From assembly GCF_954871325.1 (NCBI RefSeq), contig NC_088777.1, forward strand, positions 3,288,509 to 3,352,508: a stretch of DNA of 64,000 nucleotides, read 5' to 3'. The notes under the pieces were generated by a model. The model worked only from the letters and a program-made list of their open reading frames with translations, searched no databases and was not told the origin of the DNA. Made by a program: the position numbers and the translations under genes. Shown here in pieces: positions 10,130 through 21,306 of the stretch. Every line of letters begins with the position of its first letter. Position 1 is the first letter of the stretch. The stretch is from Gordionus sp. m RMFG-2023 (taxonomy: Eukaryota; Nematomorpha; Gordioida; Chordodea; Parachordodidae).

Positions 10130-13100
10130 AGTAGTGACTGACTCTACGGCGGAGAACTCCTCCCGCCACTAATTTCTGATTTAGGTTTTGAATGTGGTAC
10201 TAAAATGTATGGTCATTTTCTCCATTATAACGGGTATAATAACCCGGTTATAAAATTAAAAAATATCGACGGTAAGAAGGAAGTGTGAATGTGAAGGGTT
10301 AGTCGTGTGTAAACTGTCAAGGCTCCTAATCGTGATTCGGTTTCCCGACACTATACCAAGAAGAACCTAGAACTTGTTTTATTTTTTTAGCGTTCAACCA
10401 GAATGGAGGAAGCAGGACTGAAGAAGTGCGACATATTTTGCCCATAAAACACGGAAACATTTATGAGAATCATAAAATGTAATTATTCGAGGAACAATAT
10501 GCAACGGGTCAGAAAATAATGCGCATTCCAACCTTCTCTTCGAGTCCCTATTGTGATGCCAATCGGTCCGTTAGCTGACAATCTCCGAGAACAAAACTTT
10601 CCTATAGGGAGGATTATACAACTTCTAATACTATAAGTCGTAATTCTCTATCGTTATTTTCTTTTACTTCTTATTTGCAGCAACGATTTGGTAACCATAA
10701 AATATAGTTCATAACTCGATGGATTTTCTGGGAATAAAATTATAACGAAGGTCATATTGTGCGCGTGGTATATTTAGGTAACGGGTAAAAAAAATAATCC
10801 GATTCGACTCATGCGCACGTCAAGAAATAATTGTGAAGCATTGAGGCGCGAATTAATTTATTTCCGCCTTCTTCATGTTAAGATGTCAAAAACCAGGTTT
10901 CGCCGTATTCTAGACAGCTAAAAAATCACCTTACGGTGTTTTTAAATTGGATTGCTTAGTTTGTTAGCTAAGTGGAAATTTGTTTTTATAGGTTTTGAAA
11001 ACGTTCACAATTGCGCTTAATCATGGCGTATAAATTAATCAGTGGTTAATATTGGAGCATATTTATATAATTTTTACCGCATTTCCTACGCAATGTAAGA
11101 TAACCTGAACAAACCCCATTAGATATACATCGTAAAATTTTTTCGTCTCACATTTCTCCCAAGTGAATTTTTTTTTCTTCTTATTTCGTATCTCGAGAAT
11201 CGACGTCATCAAAGGAACGGGCCACGTGACCGTCAATCGTCCGGTCTGAGCAAATCAGTTTTGGCGAACCCGAACAACCAATTATTTTTAAAAAAATAAA
11301 CACATTTCCTATGATTAATTTACCCTAACTTTTGCATTCATACCCCGGTCTTCCTTTTCGTTATTTTTTTTTGAAATCTCATCTTGAATATTCAAGATGA
11401 CGAATCTTAAAATGATGACGATGATTTAATGAAGTGGGTGTGGGTGGTATCGAAACATGATTAGAATAAGAAAACTTTTGAAGCCTAAGTAAACCGGAAG
11501 AGGCTAGGACCGAACTTCGACGACCATTAAACTAGTCAATTTTTAAGTCTAGTAGAGGTGCCGATCAAATTCTAAGTAACGTGGTACTTCCTTTCCCGCT
11601 AAGGGTCCTTAAAAAATTTTCTAAATATATATTTTTTTTTAAAAAATAGACACAACAATTTGGGGTGTCGAGTAAAATGTGCTGGCCATATTACTCGCAT
11701 ATCTACTAAAAAAGGGATTCAGGCGTCCGCTGGAAGGGTTTTTATTGATAGACGGAATGTCATTCAGGTAATTTGATTGGTGGTGTTGCGACAAGATGGT
11801 GATTGGCAGTATGAAACACTCGTTCAAAAGATTCGCCGTCGTGCACGTTAACAATCGCGACCTAACTGTTTTTCATTATCTATCTCTTTATAATATTGTG
11901 TGCCAAGGATTAAGAATGGTTCGCGTAAGATGAGGAGTTCTAAATTTTCGAAGATTTCTATCATCCTTACGCCCCCCCCCACCCCCCCCCCTAAGGAGTA
12001 TGGAGTAGTTACTCAAATATTTTTGAGATATAAATTATACATATCGTCGCTTGAGAATTAGATTATTCTATATCCACTCTTTGTCAAAATTGACTTCTTT
12101 TCATTTTTTTTATTACATAAATCAAGTTTTTGATCATTAAAAAAATCCGAAATATTTATAAAAATAACCAAAATTTAATCCGATAACAAGTTTAGCTAAT
12201 TCTCTTGAAAACAATAGAAACTTAAAATTTCTCGCCCGCTAAATTTCAAAAAGTGGAGTTGGAACAATCTAATTCTCGGGCGATAATACAAAAACTTTTC
12301 GAAGAACCCATATAACTTGTTTTTATTAAAATTCAACCGATTCCTATGGAGGAACAAAAAAATAGATAGATCCGATATATTTTTAAAAAAATTGTTCTCC
12401 AGTAAAATTACAAAAAAGTGGAGTTGGAACAATCTAATTCTCGGGCGGTTATACGAAAACTCTTCAAAATACATGTATTTATTGTTTTAAATTAAAATTC
12501 AACAAAATTTTTCAGGAGGAACAAAAAATATAGATAAATCCGATATCGAGGTTTTTATTTTAAATAAAATTTGAAATGAAATAAAATAAAAAAAGATTGA
12601 ATGAATGAATATTTAAACCTTTTTTCAAAAGGAATTGATTAGGCGCGGTGACGTTGTAATCGTAAAGCAAAACGAGTTTAAGGTTTTTCAGACGTTCCTC
12701 ACATCTATCCACTGGAGAATCTAAATTCGGGTAACAAAAATTAGGATTTTTAAATCATTCCAAATGTCAAATCACATAAACATCTGCCCACCCCATCCCT
12801 GTCAATTTTAATAAAATATTTATGACGGTAACTTATAGTTTTCTATATAGTTGGATAATGGCTAAATGTCGGCTCGATCTTCAATCGCCTACCGCAAAAA
12901 ATCCGTTTAAAATTACGGCGTTTTTTAAAAAAATTTAAGCTGCTATCTTCTTAGAAAAACCCGGGGTAAAAGAGATAGTTTTGGCCGTAACCCCCAAAAA
13001 AACCAAGTTTTCTAGCTTTTATCATTTTCCTGAAATAATTAGGGGTCAAAAAATGCCTAAAATTCACCATTTTTTATTTTACCTTTCTTGCTCGTCGCAT

Positions 13101-13478
13101 TAATTACCATAACTTCTTCGACTGAACATTAAGTGGCCATCCATGAAAAATTTTAATCAATTTAATTATAGATATTCTATTTGGTTGACAAATTTATCAA
13201 GTTTCTATCAATGATATAAGCATGGTTAATTTTTTTTCCCCTTTTAATTCTCCTCCCCCCCCCCTATTTCAGAAATTATAAAAAAAGCTGAAATTTCGTT
13301 TTTGGTTTAACTAGAGGAGTGAATGTAACTATCATAATTTTAATTAAAAATCAAGAGGTCTGCCAAAAATTTTTGTTTGTTTGACATGGAATCCTTATAA
13401 ATATATAGTAGCCAAGGTTTGGGTATTATTGTGAATATTCGTATCTAAAAAAAGGTACTTTATACTTGCAGCTAAGAT
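10130..13478. other. Region right of the Abl-like exons; no firm gene
   Basis: Should contain the upstream Abl SH3 exon if the intron is short, but no ALYDF-like peptide was recognised. One GC-richer piece on the minus strand (about 11870-11640, containing NPFFSRYASNMASTFYSTPQ) follows a plausible TTAG acceptor and might be an upstream exon; this is weak. The rest is AT-rich, with a poly-C tract at 11970-11991 and a short direct repeat described separately. Confidence 0.35.
12195..12545. repeat. Two-unit direct repeat, ~175 bp unit
   Basis: The sequence AAGTGGAGTTGGAACAATCT followed by AATTCTCGGGCG occurs at about 12250 and again at about 12417, and the following AAATTCAAC...GGAGGAACAAAAAA...ATAGAT...TCCGATAT also repeats. 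The units differ at scattered positions. The minus-strand open frame across them merely repeats a YNRPRIRLFQLHF-like peptide and is not considered a gene. Confidence 0.8.
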
Positions 13479-14701
13479 CAGTGACATATCCAGTAATTTT
13501 CTATAGGGGGTGGGAATTTTTTAGAGGGTTTCGCCCCCAAACCCCCCTTCGCCGGCCTTCGGCCGGATCATATCTTTGAGCTATTCTTTTACATTTAAGT
13601 TAGGTATATTATATTAAGTAAAAAATTTTTATAAAATTGGCTTTAAAAACTAGCCTCAGCTTAAATTCTCATTAAAATATAAATAGAATAAAAAAAAAAT
13701 TTTTTTATTGAAAATAATAATTGTTAGTGTGTATAAAAAATATTGACTAGAAAATTTTTTTTTAAAAAAAAACAAGTTTTTATAACTTTCTTATCAAATA
13801 CAATATTATACAATAAAATTTATTAAATAAATATTATAAATTATAAACGCGATTTTTAAATTTTCGTGAGGAAATTTGCCATATTCATCGAGAAATTGGT
13901 TTGTCTTTGGAACAAAATCTCTGTGGGATATTTAACAGATAACCCATTTAGCCGAGATTCGGGAAGTAGTATTTCGGGAAATAAGTTTTCCACCTTCTGC
14001 AAACGGTCCTTTCATTCGTGTACATGTTGTAATAGGCAAAATATGCAAGAACATAAAACAACTTCAAAATGTTTGGAAAATTGAGCCAGGGTTTCCTTAA
14101 ACACCGATTGAGCTCATATAGCATGCTTAGGTAAAAAAGCCAAACGTGACAAATATTTAAACCACAATTGAATTCACGGATTAAAATTGATTTCACCTTC
14201 AATATCATAGGAATAAAATTCTGCTACTTAATTATACCAATAGCGGCATCAGAAAACGAAGAAGGTTCTTTAGGTAATAAAATTTGAAGATTTTTATCTA
14301 AAAACCGTACTTTAAATAGCGATAAAAAAAAAGTATCTAAGAATGGGATGAAAATAAATATTTTATAATTATTCTTCAATTAAGTCAACATTCATATTAC
14401 ATCATTTGCCTGAGGTGATAGACGAGGTTTAATTAGTGTTAAATCATAAGATTTATAGCTTTCGATTCCAACGTCTAGATAAATATTATGAAAATATCCA
14501 TCTACCATTTTCGGTCAAATCAATAATCTGAACCAAATCTAAATAATTTGGTTTTTGTAAATTTCTACAAAGTAGTGAGTTATGTGTAAAAAATTTTTAT
14601 TAATACAACTATAAACTCTGATTGATATTGCAAAAATTGTGATGGGGAGGTAATGGAGGGTGAAATTTCCCTCTTCCCCCCACCCATTGGTTATGCGCCT
14701 G
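13479..14701 (-). mobile_element. hAT transposon (ZMYM/DUF4371-like), decayed, perfect 8-bp TSD
   Basis: Begins CAGTGACATATCCAG and ends CCATTGGTTATGCGCCTG; GCTAAGAT flanks it exactly on both sides (13471-13478 and 14702-14709), the 8-bp target duplication expected of hAT insertion. A minus-strand remnant around 14208-13870 carries FPNILKLFYVLAYFAYYN, NERTVCRRWKTYF and, after a stop, NIPQRFCS, which follows the hAT C-terminal dimerisation pattern (YPNI.KLL.ILA...ERSFS.LRRLKTY...RLNGL..INI). The transposase is interrupted by stops, so the copy is non-autonomous. Confidence 0.8.
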
Positions 14702-14709
14702 GCTAAGAT

Positions 14710-16331
14710 ACATGATACAGCTTGTATCTAAAATGCACACTCACCATTTAGGAAGAAACTTTAAAAAAAAAATTTAATTTCTCTTCTATTGTTTTACAAT
14801 TCCTTTATTTATTTTTTTTTATCTCTATTTTATTTTTCTATTCTTTCCATTTTAATTTCTTATACAAGGTAATAAATAAATTTTTAATTTTATATATCAA
14901 TATAGTAACTTCTATTTATAAATAAACTTTTTTTTTGAAGGTTCACCAAAAAAAAAAGATAATAAAAAAGTGTTGAAAATAGGATTGATGTAGATTTATT
15001 TTTAAAAAAAATAATATAAATATTGTTTACAAATTATGTGACATTTTGTTTAAGTGATCAAAAATTTTTTTTAAAGAAATATTGGAGACCTGCAGTAGTG
15101 CCCATTTTATTAGGGTCTCTCTGCAGTTATCCTAAAAGTGGGCCTAATGGCTGGAGTCTATATATAAAAAAAATATATATAAGAAAATTAGGTTTAAATT
15201 TACTTATTATTTCATCTCAAATTTAAGACTATACCTAGGTTTGGACCTAATAAATATATTATTAAAATCGTCGGGCCACACTAGGGCTAAAAATTTGAAA
15301 TTGGAGGGCTCCAACCTGCTGTGTATTTGGGGAAGAAATATTGCCGGATATAGATCCACCAATTTTGAAGTTACAAGATTTAGTCACTCGATGTTTAATT
15401 TCAGATAAAAATATTATGCAAGCCTAAAAATTTTGCTCATAGCGGCAAAGGTTTGGACATCTATTTACGAAATCTTGAGGCTTAGGCATTATTTTTCTGG
15501 CTAAAATATTTGGTTAGCCAGCTCAAATGAGCCATTTAACAATGCTAGTCAAAACTCCATTTTCTCACAAAAAAATTATTGGGTTCTGATATTTTCGATT
15601 TAGAATTCATTTTTTTTTATGAGAACTAGAAATCTAATGTCCCAAATAGATTGATTTTGTACAGCCCAATTTACATACTAGATGAATTTAGGAATATATA
15701 TTTTTTTTATTTATTAAATCATTTTTTTTTCCATTATAATATTTAATATTACTACATTACGTGGATATAAACTTTTATATTTCTTACGATTATTTGTTAT
15801 TATTGGGAAATATGTTGATTGATCATATTTGATCAATTATTTTTTGATCAATCACGACTTTAATGAATCAAAAATATTGTCATTTATATCTGATTTTTCA
15901 TAGTTATATATCATTTATAATTTTAATATTCTACAGATACCTTTTTCCTCATTACCCTTTCCCTCTTACAAAATGTGTATTTATGGTTTTCTGATTATAA
16001 ATATCACTAAAAAATCCAGTTGTGAATATATAAACATTAGATGAGCAGATCTCTGAACTTAAGTGATTATATGAATAGGCTCATTTTTTCTTAGAAAGCC
16101 TTGCTTAAAGACATGAATATCATAAATAATTTAATTAATACAAATATTCATATGGTGTCATTGCAACTCATCATAATATATTTTGAAAATTGTCCATAAG
16201 ACAAAATAACCATTTTATTTGCTATTTATTAGAACAGAATTCTAAAATAATTATAAATTTTTAAAAAATTTGTTTTTGTAAGAGTGGTTCTGAGAACAAC
16301 CATTAGAATAGTATTTATCACATTAAATTAA
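14710..16331. other. AT-rich spacer with a foldback element
   Basis: No gene is supported. It holds one copy of the TAGCC...AACTCAATATTT foldback family at about 15395-15530 (ATTATGCAAGCCTAAAAATTT ... CTTGAGGCTTAGGCATTATT). A 'ggagacctgcagtagtg' piece at 15082 resembles the CAGAGACCTGCAG ends seen near 51 and 63 kb. Downstream exons of the minus-strand gene at 16.3-17.0 kb could lie here but none is recognisable. Confidence 0.45.
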
Positions 16332-17011
16332 TTAATATATAAAATTCATACTTGTGTTTCTGTTAACTAGTGGGGATAAAGCATTGGGATTAAATGGTAA
16401 TACTTTTTTTTTAGTTGAAAGCAAAGGTGACATGAATGTGTTTGAATTATTTGAAGAAATATCATTGTTATTTAATGAATTTATGTTCATTAATTCTGAG
16501 TTGTTTATAATATTGTTATTATGTAAAATTGTGTTATGCTCCAAGTCTTTGCTTTCATAAGATTTGTTGATATTTACAATATTTGTATCTGGATTACATG
16601 GGATTATATGGGCCTTTGGTATAGATTTAAATGTATTATGGATTAATAAATCATTGAAATTTCCAATGCCACCAAAAGGAATAGATGATTGATTAAAATT
16701 ATTGAACCTGAGGATTGAGTCTATGTAAATTATTTTTAATAATAATTATCTAACTACGGTATCATATAATGTAATAAAAAATTTAAGATAAATATAATTA
16801 TAAAACATAATCTTTAAAATATTCAAAAACCTGGTAAACTATCCTGTTTTTGTGAAAGAGACAACATCAAACGTGAGTTATTATCAATGATATCTTCAAA
16901 TTCACTTATTCTTGATTTGAGCTCACAGTTCATTTCAGAACTTTTTTGAAAACTCCAACCCTTACTTTTAACTTCTTCATTAGTATTTTGCTTGCTCAGT
17001 GGAGTGCCCAT
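16332..17011 (-). CDS. Unrecognised two-exon gene, coiled-coil-like N-terminus and Asn-rich tail
   Basis: Exon A (17011-16831) starts at the ATG giving MGTPLSKQNTNEEVKSKGWS and ends PG at donor CCAG|GTTTTTG. Exon B (16720-16332) starts after acceptor TACATAG, giving DSILRFNNFNQSSIPFGG, and ends at a stop after NTSMNFIY. The join keeps frame and gives about 189 residues. Residues 25-55 (ELKSRISEFEDIIDNNSRL) look helical; the second half is rich in Asn and Ser, with short repeats such as NNNIINNSELMNINSLNNND. The ATG follows an acceptor-like CATAG, so a 5' non-coding or coding exon may precede it; a GTATGA site at 16351 could instead be a donor to further exons. No family was recognised. That this is a real gene is inferred from the two long frames and the compatible splice sites. 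Confidence 0.5.
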
Positions 17012-17074
17012 ACTATGTTTTAAATATCTTATTTGACATTTAAAGGATAATAAAATGTTTAATATTAACGCCAA

Positions 17075-17545
17075 AAGCTAAACATTGTGATTAAGAATAA
17101 TTGGCGTATATTATTAATTGAAATAAAACTGTTTTAATGAAATAATATTTAATGGTTACATTTTATACAAAATGAAAAAAAAAAAATTCATTTTCACATT
17201 AAAGGATAGTTGTATAAAATTAGAGGTGGAAAAAATGTATTTGGTAAACCCAATGATGTATTGTATTGTATAAATATACTTCTACATCACTAAATAAACC
17301 TGAACTAAAATTCAAAAAAAATATCATGGAATATATTTTTGGGAATTAAAATTTCAACCCAGTTTAATGCAATACTAAAGATATTTATGGGATTTTCCTT
17401 TAATAAATCAACAAAAATATATATTATATTAAATATTAATAAAAAAGTTTAGTATAAGGTCAAAAACGATTATAAAATTAAGATATTGAAAAAAAATAAA
17501 TGTAATATAAATCATAATTATATAAAGTCATTAATTTTTTCTGTC
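17075..17545. other. AT-rich spacer
   Basis: Nothing gene-like seen; very AT-rich sequence between the Asn-rich gene and the LINE fragment, possibly the promoter side of the former. Confidence 0.4.
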
Positions 17546-18900
17546 TTTTATTGATTGAGATCCAAGTTCCCTTTTAGTGTCAACGTTATAATTGAGAGCA
17601 AAATAGCCTACGTCTATCCTAATAGGATGTAATTAGGGGGTTTCTGTCATTGAGAGTATTAAGCTGAGATAGTTACATTTCAATATGTTTAGGGCTAATC
17701 TTTGACATAGATAGAATCCCTTGTTAGGATCCTCGGTCCTAACAGAGATCCATTTATCAAGCACTTTAAAGAACGGCATGAGACCCGAACGATGTTAAGT
17801 CGTGGTTAATAGTGGTAGGAATGTATAGTTGGCAGGAAGCGATGGCGAATATTTAGCAAGTTTAATCGCGGCCTCTAGTAGAGCATCTCTTTGAAGGGGC
17901 ATTAAGATCGATTCATGAGAAACAGGTTAGGAATTCCCTTCTCTTCTAAGGGATCATGATAGAATCATCAGTCTGCTTACCATCGAAATTGTAAAGGTCA
18001 TTAGGTTCGAGGATTTATGAGATGCTGGCAGATTTTAAGGCCCTCCAAATAATATCACTGTATTTTGAATGCCTAATGAATCTGCCTCTACAGCACTTAG
18101 TTTACCGACGTTTGAGAGTGGATACAGTAATAGGGTATTACCATATCATAATTAAGTCTAAGACCGATGGAGTAACATAGCTTATTATTGCTTAGTAGAT
18201 GGTCAAGTTCGCGATGGGAAAGCCTCGAGAAATTTATATCCGCTGTCTGCGGAAATGGAGAAGAGTGAAAGGGGTCCGCGGGTTGACTCCTCAATTTAAG
18301 GTATGCAATGGAGTTGTCAACTAGAGGCTTATCCCAGTCTTTCTGTAATGCCGATAAGGGAGGATCAACTGTTGAGAGAGACTTCCATGGATCAATTGTG
18401 CAGAAGCAAGGGGCCAGGATGGGCTCGCAAGACAAGCGAAGTGATATGAAAGCACTAAACAGAAAATATGGAAGGTGATTTTATGCTAATGCCGCCTTAT
18501 ATGGTTGGTAAGGTAGCTTATAACCAAGATAGGTCTCCAAATTTAAGATTGAATATTTTTTTCTGTGAGGGGTTTAATCTCGAGTTCATGCGCAGCGAAG
18601 TTGACATCGTTGAAAGATTCGTGACGACCAGAGTGTATATAAAATTCTTGAGATTAAAAGGTAGTTTTTCAATAGGAGGAAAGCTTGATGTGCTGATAGG
18701 CAGGGATATCTCTCGTAAAATATCGGCAAAGAACTTGATAAAGAACTCCTCTTTACCAATTGGAGATCCGAGATATGTTAAAGGGTTCAATGGTATATGA
18801 TTGAACATAGGATCGTGGTTAAGGTCAATGATCTCAAGAGGACAATATTCGCTTTTGTCTTGATTAATTCGCAGTTCCAAACTGCTCTCACTGGATTATA
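17546..18900 (-). mobile_element. LINE (non-LTR retrotransposon) 3' fragment, dead
   Basis: On the minus strand, 18900-18518 reads LRINQDKSEYCPL...PLTYLGSPIG, the end of a reverse-transcriptase palm and the following conserved Y-LG strand. 18435-18097 includes IGLRLNYDMVIPYYC, like the RLRLNY.P.. thumb/linker of R2- and R4-type LINEs. About 18055-17960 encodes DIIWRALKSASI, a stop, then ILEPNDLYNFDGKQTDDSIM, which follows the EP.GL...DGKRPDG.. pattern near the C-terminus of these ORFs. The pieces lie in three frames with stops, and the catalytic YADD part is missing, so this is a 5'-truncated, inactive copy. Confidence 0.75.
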
Positions 18901-19009
18901 TTATTTTGAATGCTTTCATAACTTATGTCGGATAAGACTAAATATTGTCCAAAATAAGTTTTATAAAAATCGGAGTCGAGAAGGTTCAATTAAAAGATAT
19001 TTCATGTGA

Positions 19010-20705
19010 TTGAAAAAAAAATGACACCCTTTATATGGTGTTTAAAGATTTTTTCGATCTACATTAGAGATCTGCAAAGTCAGTCCGGGCACGTATTGGC
19101 CTCATCAAATTTTTATAATGCTCGACCTAGCTTGTTAAATTTTTTCCCTTTATATATCAATTGTGTTGGATAACGTATTGTGGACAGTAACGTACTAGGG
19201 GGGAGGTGGGGTATAGTCTCCTAAAAATTTAGAAAATTCCTATGAAAATTTTGAAGTTTTTTTAATACCATCTTAGCTAAACATAAAAAGTTCACCTTTT
19301 AAAAAATAATTTTAAAAAATATTTTTTGAGCATGTGAGATTGTAAAGGCTAGTAACGCATTTGATTGTGGATTTATAAATTATCATGAATAACTTGTATA
19401 ATTTTTTGTAAATTTACTGAATCATTTATAGGTTATTTTAGTCACACAACTTTTAAAAGGCAAAGAAATAAGCGTCGTAGATTTATATTATATGTACATT
19501 TATCTACTTCATTTATAAGATGTGCCAATAAATATTTATTTGCCAATTGATTTATATAATTTACGCAAATTATATTGATGAATTTATATTTTGGTTTTAA
19601 AAGATATTATATTATGTAGGAAAACTAATCTTTTGTTTTTTTTATCTATTTTATATTATTGATACTAATTATTGTTTTTTTTTTCTTTTAAATAAATAAT
19701 AATTTTCCTTTTATAAAAAATATTGTAATAGATATAAATTTGTTCATAGAATCTTAATGTGTAATTTCTATTAGAGATCTGTAAAAATAGGCCCAGCCCG
19801 AACTCCCGGCCCTTTTTTAAAACCTAGATAATTTAACAGGTCGGGTAATTTTTATGAAAAAACTTTCGCATCGGGCCAAATTTGATACATTAAGCATCAC
19901 AGGTAGAGCCTTGCAAATCTTTGATTTTTCATAAAATATCATAGGCCAGCTCAGGCAATAGTATCTTGATTATTGATTAATACTACAATTATGGTTTTAA
20001 CTAAATAATAAATCTATAAATAAATAATTCCCCCAAAATTAACCATTTATTTATGATATGATACAATAACAAATGTATAATACCGATACAGACATATTGA
20101 TTTATAAAACAGTTGTAAAATAGCCATAGAGATGATATAAGTGCCTTAATTGACCTTGGAAAAATTAGATATAGAATTTTAAAATGTGGTTACCAAATTT
20201 CTTGGGGCTGGGCAAATATTTTAAAAATTTATAACTGGTCGGGATCATGGCAAAAGAATTTTGAGCCTGGCTGGGCAATTTATTCAAAAATTCTTAACGG
20301 GCCGAAGCGGGTTGGACTTTCCCGAACTCCAATAGCTATGTAGGGGGTCTACATGTGTTTGCTTTAAGCCTAACCAAATCCGGTGTTATTAAATTTGAAG
20401 TATGTCGCGATTCGAGATGTGTTAGAGTATATCTCTGTATAGTATTTTATGAAGGATTTTATTAATTATTGCTTACCTGAATATTAAAATATTTTTGATT
20501 TTTATGGAATTAAAATATATCCGCCCTTCGTCTAATTGCCACTGAGTATCTGAAATCTTTGTCCGAAAAAATATATCTCATTTTTTTGCTTTAAATGACC
20601 TCTAGCTAGCCACTCACAAGCGATCCTTTTAATCAATAAGGGGGAGGTGAGGTTGGTAAACATCTCTATGCCGTTGTTCAAAAGTAAATAGTCGAAGTGT
20701 GACAC
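19010..20705. other. Repeat-rich spacer with GGGCC-type hAT-like fragments
   Basis: No gene is supported. At 19060-19125 and 19765-20345 are sequences starting AGAGATCTG(C/T)A followed by clusters of CAGCCCGAAC, GGGCTGGGC and AACGGGCCGAAGCGGG. These resemble the CAGAGACCTGCAGGGCCGGG elements at 50.85, 51.67 and 62.67 kb, so they are probably old non-autonomous hAT copies. Borders are not clear enough to list separately. Confidence 0.4.
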
Positions 20706-21298
20706 CAGGGTCTACATGACAGGATTTTCACTGAATGCAAACCCCCTTCAAAAATCTTTGCCTACCCTCCTAAAAAAAAATCCCACCTTCGGCGGCGGTG
20801 TCTCCCTATTATTATTATTATTATTTTTTTTACCTTTTAAATTTATTGATACTCTTTTCAGAGAATTTATAAAGGATAACTTAAATTAATCTTTCTCTAC
20901 TACCAACTATCAATATTTTGTGAATGTAAAGAATTTATTTTTTAGATAATAAATTCAATTAAAACCACCATTATTTGCAATGAATTAATTATTATGGCAT
21001 TATGAGCTTGCTGAAATGATAGCAGAAAGTTTTATTTAGAAAACAATGTGTATGATTGTTTGCAATATATAGATTTGGTCGATGAAATGTATTATAATCA
21101 TTCTATTATAAAAATATTAATTTTTACAGCAATAAATTTTGTCCTATTTCCTCTCAAAATTTAATAGATAACCCCCCAAAATATTAATCTTACCACCATT
21201 AAAGCAGCCTACCCCTTACCACCATAAGCAGCCTCCCTCCCCCCCCCCCACCAAATAAATAGGATGAAAACTGTTCCTACCCCTCCCGCTCATGTAGA
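20706..21298. mobile_element. hAT-like MITE with 8-bp TSD
   Basis: Left end CAGGGTCTACATGACAGG and right end CTCATGTAGAC form an inverted pair; the flanks TGTGACAC (20698-20705) and CGTGACAC (21299-21306) match at 7 of 8 bases. Subterminal C-rich tracts (CCCACCTTCGG, CCTCCCTCCCCC) resemble the larger ZMYM-type hAT elements of this window. No coding potential. The last bases of the right end appear lost. Confidence 0.55.
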
Positions 21299-21306
21299 CG
21301 TGACAC

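Noticed and set aside
12196-12474. 92-codon minus-strand frame with repeated YNRPRIRLFQLHF-like peptide
   Set aside because: Produced by the two-unit direct repeat; no splice sites or homology.
18468-19009. Plus-strand frames of 110 and 70 codons
   Set aside because: Antisense to the LINE fragment, whose minus-strand reading matches reverse-transcriptase motifs.
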